Shown here piece by piece: positions 33,082 through 39,971 of a stretch of DNA of 64,000 nt. Where the stretch lies: the NCBI GenBank assembly GCA_009692665.1, contig SHYT01000004.1:62001-126000 (forward strand), read 5' to 3'. Position 1 is the first letter of the stretch. Every line of letters begins with the position of its first letter. The notes under the pieces were generated by a model. The model saw nothing but the letters and a program-made list of their open reading frames with translations. It did no database searches and was not told the DNA's origin. A program made the translations under genes and the position numbers. This DNA is from Dehalococcoidia bacterium. Its GTDB lineage: Bacteria; Chloroflexota; Dehalococcoidia; Lucifugimonadales; SHYT01.

Positions 33082-35994
33082 ATGACGACACCGTCACGGA
33101 TTGAGGCGTTCCGAGGCATCTTGCGGCTGGAGGAGCGGCGCGGGTTTGATGACCGCGCGGTGACGAAGGGGCTGGATGCGTTTTTGGCCGGGTGGCAGCG
33201 GGAGCTGGAGGCGGCTGGAGAGATGCCTGGGCGGGCGCTGCTGCTGCGGCTGAAGGGCGCTCGGATCATTGGAGTGACATATGCGCAGATGGCGGTGGAG
33301 GCGAGGAGGGCGTGGGCGGAGCGGGCGTGGGGAGTTGTGGGGGGACGGGGGACGGCCGTGCCCCACCCCGCCCCATCCAACCCCCCTAACTCCCCTTCCC
33401 TAAAAGGAAGAGGAGAACAGGTACCGGAGACGACGGGCACTCACCGGGAGGTGGCGTCCGTTCATGGTTCGAGTGCCTCACCACGAACGGGTTCTGCCAC
33501 TGTGGTTGCGGCAAATACGCGAGGGACGGCCCCGCGTCCCGCCGCTCCTTCCCCTCACCTTAGCCCTCTCCCACAAGGGGAGAGGGCTAAGAAGGCGGTA
33601 GGGCCGCCGGTGGAGTCTGGGGTGACGATGGTGCGGGGGGTGGGGCCGGGAATCGCTGAGAAGCTGGCGGCGCTGGAGATTTCGACGGTGCGGGACTTGC
33701 TGTACCACTTTCCTCGCAAGCACATCGTGCCGGTGAAGATTTCCGAGCTGACGGCGGGCGAGGAGCAGGCGATTATCGCCACCGTGTGGGAATCGCGGAT
33801 CGTCAGAATGGGCGCGCGCATGGAGGCGACCGAGGCGACGGTGGTGGACGAATCGGGGAACCTGCGGATTGTGTGGTTCAACCAGCCGTTTGTGGCGCGA
33901 TCGCTGCACACGAATGACCGGGTGCTCATTACGGGGAACCTGCGGCCTTCCCGTGTACAAACTCGCGGGGGGCAGATGCCGTTTGAGCCGACGGGGTATG
34001 AGACACTGCAGCCGGACGATGACCTGTTCAAGCTTGGACGCCCGTTCCCGATTTATCCGGCGACGGAAGGGCTGACGCAGCGGATGTTGCGGCGGACCAT
34101 CCGCGAGGCGCTAGACGTGTGGCTGCCCCGACTAGAGGACAGCGTGCCGCAGCGCGTGCTGGCGAAGCTGGGGCTGCCGGGCCGGCAGGATGCGCTAGCC
34201 CGCTACCACTATCCGAACGACGAGGCGGCGCTTGCAAAGGCGCGGCGGAGGCTGGCGTTTGATGAGCTGTTCCTATCGCAACTGGGGGTTCTCACGCGGA
34301 AGCGGCGGTGGCAAGAGCAGGGCTCGGGCGTGGTGCTGAAGCCGCCGCCGGGAGTGCTGGAGACGTTCTTGAAATCGCTGCCGTTTGCGCTGACGGGGGC
34401 GCAGCAGCGGACGCTGGACGAAGTGCTGGACGACCTATCAAAGCCGGTGCCGATGAGCCGGTTGCTGCAGGGCGAGGTCGGCAGCGGCAAGACGGTGGTG
34501 GCGCTGGCGGTGATGCTCGCGGCGGCGACGTCCGGGTACCAGGCGGCGCTGATGGCCCCGACGGAGATACTCGCTGAGCAGCATTTCCTCACCGTATCAA
34601 AGTTGCTACAGGGGCTGTCGAAGCCGGTGCAGGAGCAGTACGTGACGGTGGTGTACGTGGAGCCGCACCCGCAGCCGATTGCGGTTGGGCTGCTGCTGGG
34701 GAGCATGCCGAAGCGGGCGAAGGACGAGCAGGTGGCGCGGATTGCCAAAGGGGGCATAGACATTCTGATTGGGACGCACGCGGTGATTCAGGGGGACGTG
34801 GCGCTGAAGAACCTGGCGTTGGCGGTGGTGGATGAGCAGCACCGGTTTGGAGTGGAGCAGCGGGCGGCGCTGAGGGGGAAGGGGGCTGCCTCTCCCCTAG
34901 TCCCTCTCCATCTGAGAGATGGCGAGGGGGACTTTGCGGGTACTCCGCGAGAGGTGGCGTCCGTTCATGGTCCGACAGGCTCACCACGAACGGGTTCTAC
35001 GACTCGGGCTAGCGGCAAACGTTCGGGTACGGATTTCCCTCATTCTTCGGGGCAAGCTTCGACCTCCGTGCCGCTTCCAGCTTCGCTCGAGACAGGCTCC
35101 CTTCACCCTAGCCCTCTCCCACAAGGGGAGAGGGGAAAGGGGGGGCGGATGGTGCCGCATCTTCTGGCGATGTCGGCGACGCCGATTCCGCGGTCGCTGG
35201 CGCTTACGGTGTATGGGGATTTGGACCTGTCTGTGCTTGACGAGCTGCCGCCGGGGAGGCAGAAGGTGCGGACTCGGTGGGTGCGGCCGGACCAGCGGGG
35301 GAGCGCGTACGAGTTTATTCGGAAGCAGGTGGGAGAAAGGCGGCAGGCGTTTGTGATTTGCCCGCTCATCAATGAGTCGGAGGCGTTGCAGACGCGGGCG
35401 GCGCTGGAGGAGTACGAGACGCTGTCGAAGCAGGTGTTCCCGGAGCTCCGGGTGGCGCTGCTGCACGGGCGGATGCCGCTCAAAGAGAAGACGGCGGCGA
35501 TGGACGCGTTCCGGAACCACCAGTCGGACATTCTGGTGTCCACGCCGGTGATTGAGGTGGGCGTGGACGTGCCGAACGCGACGGTGATGATGATTGAGGG
35601 GGCGGACAGGTTTGGGTTGGCGGAGCTGCACCAGTTCCGTGGGCGCGTGGGGCGCGGGCAGCACGCGAGCTATTGTATGTTGCTGGCGGACGACCCCTCG
35701 GAGGTGGCGCAGCAGCGGCTGACGCTGCTGGAAAAGGAGAGCGACGGGTTCAAGGTTGCGGAGGCGGACCTGGCGCTGCGGGGGCCGGGCGAGGTGCTGG
35801 GGACCAGGCAGAGCGGGATGCCAGATTTTCAAGTGGCGACGCTGACGGACCAGGAACTGCTGCTGCTGGCGCGGTCGGAGGCGACGGCGCTGCTGGCGGG
35901 GGACGCGGAGCTGCGGCGGGCGGAGCACCGTGCGCTGGCGCGGGAGTTGAAGCCGTACTTGAGGGGCGAGGCGGAACGGGCGGATGTGAGTTAG
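33082..35994 (+). CDS. recG: ATP-dependent DNA helicase RecG with two in-frame repeat insertions
   Basis: RecG remodels stalled replication forks and Holliday junctions. The wedge/OB region starts near residue 176 (VTMVRGVGPGIAEKLAALEI, YHFPRKH). Helicase motif I is LLQGEVGSGKTVVALAV (about 462-478), motif II VVDEQHRFGVEQR, motif III LAMSATPIPRSLALTVYGDL, then VCPLINESE-type domain 2 motifs and the Arg-finger block HQFRGRVGRG. The frame is 970 residues against the usual 700-830. The excess lies in about residues 85-175 and 602-689, which are low-complexity Pro/Ser/Gly stretches encoded by palindromic repeats; both contain the peptides REVASVHG and SPLPQGER. The second insertion lies between motifs II and III. 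No stop is introduced. ATG 33082 follows GAGGAG. Confidence 0.92.
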   Translation: MTTPSRIEAFRGILRLEERRGFDDRAVTKGLDAFLAGWQRELEAAGEMPGRALLLRLKGARIIGVTYAQMAVEARRAWAERAWGVVGGRGTAVPHPAPSNPPNSPSLKGRGEQVPETTGTHREVASVHGSSASPRTGSATVVAANTRGTAPRPAAPSPHLSPLPQGERAKKAVGPPVESGVTMVRGVGPGIAEKLAALEISTVRDLLYHFPRKHIVPVKISELTAGEEQAIIATVWESRIVRMGARMEATEATVVDESGNLRIVWFNQPFVARSLHTNDRVLITGNLRPSRVQTRGGQMPFEPTGYETLQPDDDLFKLGRPFPIYPATEGLTQRMLRRTIREALDVWLPRLEDSVPQRVLAKLGLPGRQDALARYHYPNDEAALAKARRRLAFDELFLSQLGVLTRKRRWQEQGSGVVLKPPPGVLETFLKSLPFALTGAQQRTLDEVLDDLSKPVPMSRLLQGEVGSGKTVVALAVMLAAATSGYQAALMAPTEILAEQHFLTVSKLLQGLSKPVQEQYVTVVYVEPHPQPIAVGLLLGSMPKRAKDEQVARIAKGGIDILIGTHAVIQGDVALKNLALAVVDEQHRFGVEQRAALRGKGAASPLVPLHLRDGEGDFAGTPREVASVHGPTGSPRTGSTTRASGKRSGTDFPHSSGQASTSVPLPASLETGSLHPSPLPQGERGKGGRMVPHLLAMSATPIPRSLALTVYGDLDLSVLDELPPGRQKVRTRWVRPDQRGSAYEFIRKQVGERRQAFVICPLINESEALQTRAALEEYETLSKQVFPELRVALLHGRMPLKEKTAAMDAFRNHQSDILVSTPVIEVGVDVPNATVMMIEGADRFGLAELHQFRGRVGRGQHASYCMLLADDPSEVAQQRLTLLEKESDGFKVAEADLALRGPGEVLGTRQSGMPDFQVATLTDQELLLLARSEATALLAGDAELRRAEHRALARELKPYLRGEAERADVS
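33381..33418. repeat. Purine/pyrimidine palindrome, first module of recG insertion 1
   Basis: CCCCTAACTCCCCTTCCC followed by TAAAAGGAAGAGGAGAA forms an imperfect hairpin. It is read in frame in recG as NSPSLKGRGE. Confidence 0.55.
33458..33490. repeat. CCGTTCATGG...CCACGAACGG repeat, recG insertion 1
   Basis: A 33-base dyad with arms CCGTTCATGG and CCACGAACGG (9 of 10 pairs), preceded by GAGGTGGCGT and followed by GTTCT. Further copies lie at 34961-34993 and 39315-39348. In recG it encodes SVHGSSASPRTGS. Confidence 0.85.
33552..33591. repeat. CCCTCACC...CCCTCTCCC/GGGAGAGGG repeat, recG insertion 1
   Basis: The arms TTAGCCCTCTCCC and GGGGAGAGGGCTAA form a long near-perfect hairpin. Other copies are at 35101-35139 and 45591-45627, and in reverse orientation at 7160-7196. 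It encodes HLSPLPQGER in recG. Confidence 0.8.
34891..34932. repeat. Palindrome, first module of recG insertion 2
   Basis: CCCTC-t-CCATCT-gag-AGATGG-c-GAGGG (34902-34928) is a near-perfect hairpin preceded by CTCCCCTAG. It occupies the same place in the second recG insertion as the 33381 module in the first. Confidence 0.6.
34961..34993. repeat. CCGTTCATGG...CCACGAACGG repeat, recG insertion 2
   Basis: A 33-base dyad like that at 33458-33490, again preceded by GAGGTGGCGT and followed by GTTCT, and read in the same frame (SVHGPTGSPRTGS). Confidence 0.85.
35101..35139. repeat. CCCTCTCCC/GGGAGAGGG repeat, recG insertion 2
   Basis: TCACCCTAGCCCTCTCCC and ACAAGGGGAGAGGGG repeat the 33552-33591 module, read in the same frame (HPSPLPQGER). 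Confidence 0.8.
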
Positions 35995-36130
35995 CGCTCA
36001 GGCGCGCGCCAAATGCCGCAGGGAATGTGGTGCTCAGATCGAAGGAAACGCGGCTGAGATGTTTGTGCGTATGGAAGGGAAGGTATAGGCGAGTGAAATG
36101 TCTCTAACATCAAACCTCGATAACAAACTA

Positions 36131-36152
36131 ACCTTCTCCCTTAGGAGAAGGT
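36131..36152 (+). terminator. Hairpin downstream of recG
   Basis: ACCTTCTCC (36131-36139) pairs perfectly with GGAGAAGGT (36144-36152), 4-base loop. No T-run; it resembles the CTTCTCC/GGAGAAG repeat family as much as a terminator. Confidence 0.4.
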
Positions 36153-36164
36153 AATTGCTGGCTC

Positions 36165-36362
36165 CTAGCCGAGCTTGGTGTACTCGCCCCCCCCCACGTG
36201 GTGAAAAAGTCGTGGCCTTGGTTGTCGGCGAGGATTTAGTGCACATCCCTGGCTAGCGTCGGGTTCTGCAGGCGCACAATGATAACGTAGTGGCCGCTGA
36301 CAGCTTCCGCCTTGTGGCATTCGCGGATTTCGCGCAGTGCCAGCGGTGTGAGGATGGCGGTT
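36165..36362 (-). pseudogene. Possible remnant of a small gene
   Basis: On the minus strand the frame reads PLALREIRECHKAEAVSGHY, VRLQNPTLARDVH, a TAA stop, then ILADNQGHDFFTTWGG in the same frame. It meets a run of nine G residues, after which a shifted frame gives GEYTKLG and a stop. Protein-like sequence on both sides of the stop suggests a short gene with one nonsense and one homopolymer lesion. Sequencing error in the G-run cannot be excluded. The family is not recognised. Confidence 0.3.
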
Positions 36363-36411
36363 AGTATGTAGGGACGACAGCGGGACAAGGGTAGCTAGGG
36401 AGGAAGCAGCG

Positions 36412-36774
36412 ATGATCAAGGCAGCCAACCGCATCATGTTTTTTGTCAGCAATATGAGGCGCTCGCAGAAGTTCTACCGCGACGTGCTGGGGCTTACGCC
36501 AACGGACGAGCATCCGGAGTATTCGTCCTACGCGCTGGGCAAGGGGTTTGCGATTGCGCTGTACAAGGGGCGCGGGCAGACGGCAGGCACGTCGCCGGTG
36601 CTGGCGCTGGAGGTGGCGGACATGGCGGCTGCACGTAGGGCGCTGCAGGCGGCGAAGCGCACGATTGTGCGGGACTTCCATGAGGTGCCTGGCGGCATCA
36701 GCCTGGACTTCAAGGACCCGGACGGGCATGTGGTGCAACTGGTGCAGTTTATGAAGCCGCCGAAGAAGCGCTAG
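36412..36774 (+). CDS. Glyoxalase/VOC superfamily protein
   Basis: This 120-residue single vicinal-oxygen-chelate domain has NRIMFFVSNMRRSQKFYRDV at the start, where most members have a metal-binding His, and SLDFKDPDGHVVQLVQF at the end (glutamate replaced by glutamine in VVQLVQF). The replacement of both usual metal ligands suggests a binding protein rather than a metal-dependent enzyme. It stands alone 114 bases upstream of argS on the same strand. Substrate unknown. Confidence 0.8.
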   Translation: MIKAANRIMFFVSNMRRSQKFYRDVLGLTPTDEHPEYSSYALGKGFAIALYKGRGQTAGTSPVLALEVADMAAARRALQAAKRTIVRDFHEVPGGISLDFKDPDGHVVQLVQFMKPPKKR

Positions 36775-36887
36775 GGGAATCTTTAAGCGGTAGGTGCAGG
36801 TTTGTGGCCGGCACGAGGTGGCGCAGTAGGTGGTGAGCTTCGGGCAGGGTGCAAGCAGAGGCGCGCGGATGCTACGATACTCGGGCA

Positions 36888-38567
36888 ATGTTGATAAAAG
36901 AGCTTTTGGCCCAACGGCTGACTACCGCCTTCACGACCGCGCAGGCGCAGGGCTTGCTGCCTCCCGGTGACCTTCCGGAGGGGGTCATCGAGAGGCCGCA
37001 AGACACGAAGCACGGTGATTTTGCGAGCACGCTGCCCATGAAGGCGGCGAAGACGCTACGCAGTAACCCAATGAAGATCGCGCAAACGCTGCAGCAGCTT
37101 GTCGAAAAGGGCCATGAGATACAGAAGGTGGACGTGGCACCACCGGGGTTCATCAACATCACGCTGAGCACCGCCTGGCTGCAGCAGCAGGTGGAAGCCG
37201 TCCGGCACGAGGGCGAGCGGTTTGGGCACGTAACCTCGGGGGCTGGACATAAGGTGCAGGTGGAGTTTGTGAGCGTGAATCCCACGGGGCCGGTGCATGT
37301 GGGCCATGCGCGGGGCGCGGTGCTGGGAAGCACGCTGGCCACGGTGATGCAGGCGGCGGGCTACAACGTGACACGCGAATACTATGTGAACGACGCGGGC
37401 AACCAGATGGAGCTGTTCTACCGGTCGCTCTGGGCACGGTACCAGCAGGCGCTGGGCAAGCAGGCCGAGATTCCGGAGAACGGGTACCGCGGGCAGTACA
37501 TGGTGGAACTTGGGCAGCGCGTTGTGCAGGAGCATGGCGATAGATTCCTGAAGATGCCGGAGGCCAAGGCGATTGCGGCGATTGGCGCCGTAGGGCTGGA
37601 CCACATGATTACCGCTATCAAGGCCGACCTGGAGATGATTGGCGTCACCTTCGATAACTGGTTCCGCGAGAAGTCGCTGTTCCAAGATTCGACGTACGCC
37701 ACTGCGATGAAAATGCTGGAAGAGCGCGGCTACGTGGTCAGGCGAGACGGGGCGCTCTGGTTTGAGTCGACCAAGCTGGGCGAGGACAAGGACAACGTGC
37801 TGGTGCGCAGCAACGGCTTGCCGACGTACTTTGCGTCGGATGCGGCGTACCACTACAACAAGTTCATGCTGCGCGGCTATGAGCGCGTGATAGACATCTG
37901 GGGCGCTGACCACGCGGGCCACGTCAGCCGCCTGAAGGCGGTGGTGGAGGCGCTGGGCGCGGACCCGTCCAGGCTGACGGTGCTGCTGGGGCAAATGGTG
38001 GCGCTCAAGCGCGGCGGCGAGGTGGTCAGGGCATCGAAGCGCACCGGGGAAATCGTGACGCTGCGGGAGCTGGCGGAAGAAGTCGGCAAAGACGCGGTGC
38101 GGTTCTTCTTCCTGGCACGCTCACCTGAGGCGCAGATTGAGTTTGACCTGGAGTTGGCGAAGCAACAGTCGCAGGAGAACCCGGTGTACTACTTGCAGTA
38201 CGCGCACGCGCGCATTGCGGGCATCCTGCGGCATGCCGAAGAACGGCACATCGAGTATCGGGACGGTGACGTGGCGCAGCTCAAGGTGGACGAGGAGCTA
38301 GCGCTCATTCGCAAGCTGCTGGAGCTGCCGGAGCTGGTGGAGAGCATTGCGAAGTCGCTGGAGCCGCACCGGCTGCCGCACTACACGATGGACCTGGCGG
38401 CGACGTTCCACAGGTTCTACGACACGTGCCAGGTGATTCCGAAGGAGTACTCGCCAGAGCATGACGGCGCGCTGACGAAGGCGCGGCTGAAGCTGGTGGA
38501 CGCTTCGCGGATTGGGCTGGCGCAGTGCCTGACGCTGATGGGGATGGCCGCGCCGGAGCGGATGTAG
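36888..38567 (+). CDS. argS: Arginyl-tRNA synthetase
   Basis: This 559-residue class I enzyme charges tRNA-Arg. It has the ArgRS N-terminal domain, the HIGH motif as VSVNPTGPVHVGHARGA, the YYVNDAGNQMELF block, and DIWGADHAGHVSRLKA. The KMSK-equivalent region reads VVRASKRTGEIVTL, lacking the exact KMSK, as is common for ArgRS. The DALR C-terminal anticodon domain is present. A -10-like TACGAT lies at 36873-36878, ten bases before the ATG, so the message may be nearly leaderless; no clear ribosome binding site is seen. Confidence 0.96.
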   Translation: MLIKELLAQRLTTAFTTAQAQGLLPPGDLPEGVIERPQDTKHGDFASTLPMKAAKTLRSNPMKIAQTLQQLVEKGHEIQKVDVAPPGFINITLSTAWLQQQVEAVRHEGERFGHVTSGAGHKVQVEFVSVNPTGPVHVGHARGAVLGSTLATVMQAAGYNVTREYYVNDAGNQMELFYRSLWARYQQALGKQAEIPENGYRGQYMVELGQRVVQEHGDRFLKMPEAKAIAAIGAVGLDHMITAIKADLEMIGVTFDNWFREKSLFQDSTYATAMKMLEERGYVVRRDGALWFESTKLGEDKDNVLVRSNGLPTYFASDAAYHYNKFMLRGYERVIDIWGADHAGHVSRLKAVVEALGADPSRLTVLLGQMVALKRGGEVVRASKRTGEIVTLRELAEEVGKDAVRFFFLARSPEAQIEFDLELAKQQSQENPVYYLQYAHARIAGILRHAEERHIEYRDGDVAQLKVDEELALIRKLLELPELVESIAKSLEPHRLPHYTMDLAATFHRFYDTCQVIPKEYSPEHDGALTKARLKLVDASRIGLAQCLTLMGMAAPERM

Positions 38568-38596
38568 ATCGCTCAGCCGCGACGGGCAAATTAGGT

Positions 38597-39100
38597 TCAG
38601 TGCGACTTGTCTTTCGTTGCCCCATTTTGCTTGGCCATCCAGAGCCCAAACAGCCCGCTAATCCAGGACACAGCGGCCAGCATGAGAAGACCGTAGACGA
38701 CGAGCATCAACAGGATATGCGGTGGGATGTGTACGGATGGGAAAATCCGACTCCAAATGATTTTGAACAGAATGCCCATGCCTACCAGAAGTGCCAGAGT
38801 AAAAATCGTTCTGACCACTCCAAAGGAGACGAAAACTCTGTGTTCCCACGGTTCCAGTTGTATGGGCGGGAGCACTGGATGCCGGATGCTCCGCAGCATC
38901 CTGATAAACCGCACGTTGGAAGCAACCGCTGCCCTGACAGTGGGCACGAGCGAAAACGCCGCTAGCCCATCGATCACCCAGATGCAGGCAATAAGCCCGC
39001 TCTTCCAGAACTTCGCAAACATCGGCGCAACCACAAGTAGCCCTGCTAGGGAAACTCCTAGCGCCACCACCGCTACCTTATTATTTGTCGTCATCCTCAT
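38597..39100 (-). CDS. Hypothetical membrane protein, four TM segments
   Basis: This 167-residue protein has four hydrophobic helices (VAVVALGVSLAGLLVVAPMF, IACIWVIDGLAAFSLVPTV, VVRTIFTLALLVGMGILF, LLMLVVYGLLMLAAVSWISG). The start lies within the 3' end of the disrupted small gene 39081-39293, an overlap that suggests coupled translation. No known family was recognised. Confidence 0.6.
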   Translation of the reverse strand: MRMTTNNKVAVVALGVSLAGLLVVAPMFAKFWKSGLIACIWVIDGLAAFSLVPTVRAAVASNVRFIRMLRSIRHPVLPPIQLEPWEHRVFVSFGVVRTIFTLALLVGMGILFKIIWSRIFPSVHIPPHILLMLVVYGLLMLAAVSWISGLFGLWMAKQNGATKDKSH

Positions 39101-39293
39101 CCCGCTCTCCCTCTCTTCTCTTCGACTTCGCGAGCTTTGCTAAGTCGGCTTCGACTTGGCGGTTGTAGGCAGGTAACCAATTTTCTGCGGGCTCCAACCA
39201 GTCTTGGGCAAACTGAATTGCCTATTCGGCAAAGAATCCGTAGCCCTCTTCCATGAGGCGCTCATCTTCAGTTTGCTTCTTCTTGGAAGGCAC
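39081..39293 (-). pseudogene. Small acidic/basic protein gene interrupted by one TAG
   Basis: The frame from GTG 39293 reads PSKKKQTEDERLMEEGYGFF then AE, TAG (39222-39224), and continues in the same frame AIQFAQDWLEPAENWLPAYN with a charged end RREGERDEDDDK and TAA. Both halves look like one helical protein of about 70 residues. Its 3' end overlaps the start of the downstream membrane protein by 20 bases, as expected for a native operon. A single Gln/Glu-codon change to TAG would explain it. Confidence 0.5.
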
Positions 39294-39314
39294 GTTGCAC
39301 GTCCTATGTGGCGT

Positions 39315-39348
39315 CCGTTCATGGATTCGACAAGCTCACCACGAACGG
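39315..39348. repeat. CCGTTCATGG...CCACGAACGG repeat, intergenic copy
   Basis: Third copy of the dyad found twice in recG, preceded by GTGGCGT as in recG, here between genes just upstream of the small disrupted gene. Confidence 0.85.
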
Positions 39349-39384
39349 GAACAAATGAGGTTTCTACCTCTGTAGAACGATGAG

Positions 39385-39900
39385 TTAGCTCCCTAGGTTC
39401 CCCTGACGCCTATAGCGCTTGGACTTCTCTATGTAGCTCTGTGAGGTGCGGCGGATGAGGTTGTGGTGCCTCTCCTGCGTCTGGGCGCGCACCTGGCCGG
39501 GGATGCCGACGACCATGGAGTGCGGCGGAATCTTAGTGTTCTCCAGCACCACTGCGCCGGCCGCGATGATGGAGTACTCGCCGACCTCCACGCCGTCGTT
39601 GATGATGGCGCCGTTGCCGAGGAGCACGTAGTTGCCCAGCTTCTTGGCGTGGCAGACCACGCCGTGGCCGAGGGTCACATAGTCGCCGTACTCGGCGTCG
39701 GCATCGCTGTGGATGGTGCAGTTGTCCTGGATGTTGGTGCCTTTGCCGATTTTGATGTGGCCCGTGTCGCCGCGCACGACGGCGCCGGGCCAAATGCTGC
39801 TGTCCTCGCCAAGCTCAATGTCGCCGATGACGTAGGCCGCCTCGCTCACCCAAGCGGTGGGATGGAGTTGCGGCTTTTTGCCGTCCAGTTCACGCAGCAT
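39385..39900 (-). CDS. Gamma-carbonic-anhydrase-like hexapeptide-repeat protein
   Basis: This 171-residue left-handed beta-helix protein has hexapeptide repeats from ELGEDSSIWPGAVVRGDTGH to VEVGEYSIIAAGAVV. The three metal-ligand-type histidines are visible in TIHSDA, TLGHGVVCHAKK. Members are trimers; some are zinc carbonic anhydrases, others (PaaY/CaiE/YrdA) have unclear roles. The ATG at 39898-39900 follows AAGGAG; a longer reading from 39975 overlaps the ABC-F gene. Last gene of the long minus-strand unit. Confidence 0.88.
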   Translation of the reverse strand: MLRELDGKKPQLHPTAWVSEAAYVIGDIELGEDSSIWPGAVVRGDTGHIKIGKGTNIQDNCTIHSDADAEYGDYVTLGHGVVCHAKKLGNYVLLGNGAIINDGVEVGEYSIIAAGAVVLENTKIPPHSMVVGIPGQVRAQTQERHHNLIRRTSQSYIEKSKRYRRQGNLGS

Positions 39901-39971
39901 GAGAGGCTCCTTGTCCGGTATTCGCCTGCATTGTAGGGCAAAAGAATTAGAGAGGGCTGCGAGCCGCCGCG

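Larger units (their letters stand above)
35995..36411. other. Intergenic stretch between recG and the VOC gene
   Basis: It holds a recG terminator-like hairpin (36131-36152) and a fragment of a minus-strand reading frame (36165-36362). Nothing else is visible. Confidence 0.45.

Noticed and set aside
33381-35139. The recG repeats as a CRISPR-like array or an intron
   Set aside because: Repeats are few, of three different kinds, irregularly spaced, and the reading frame is kept throughout; no splice or intron structure is visible.
34981-35928. A 315-codon frame antisense to recG
   Set aside because: Arg/His/Pro-rich composition and no domain; a by-product of recG codon bias.
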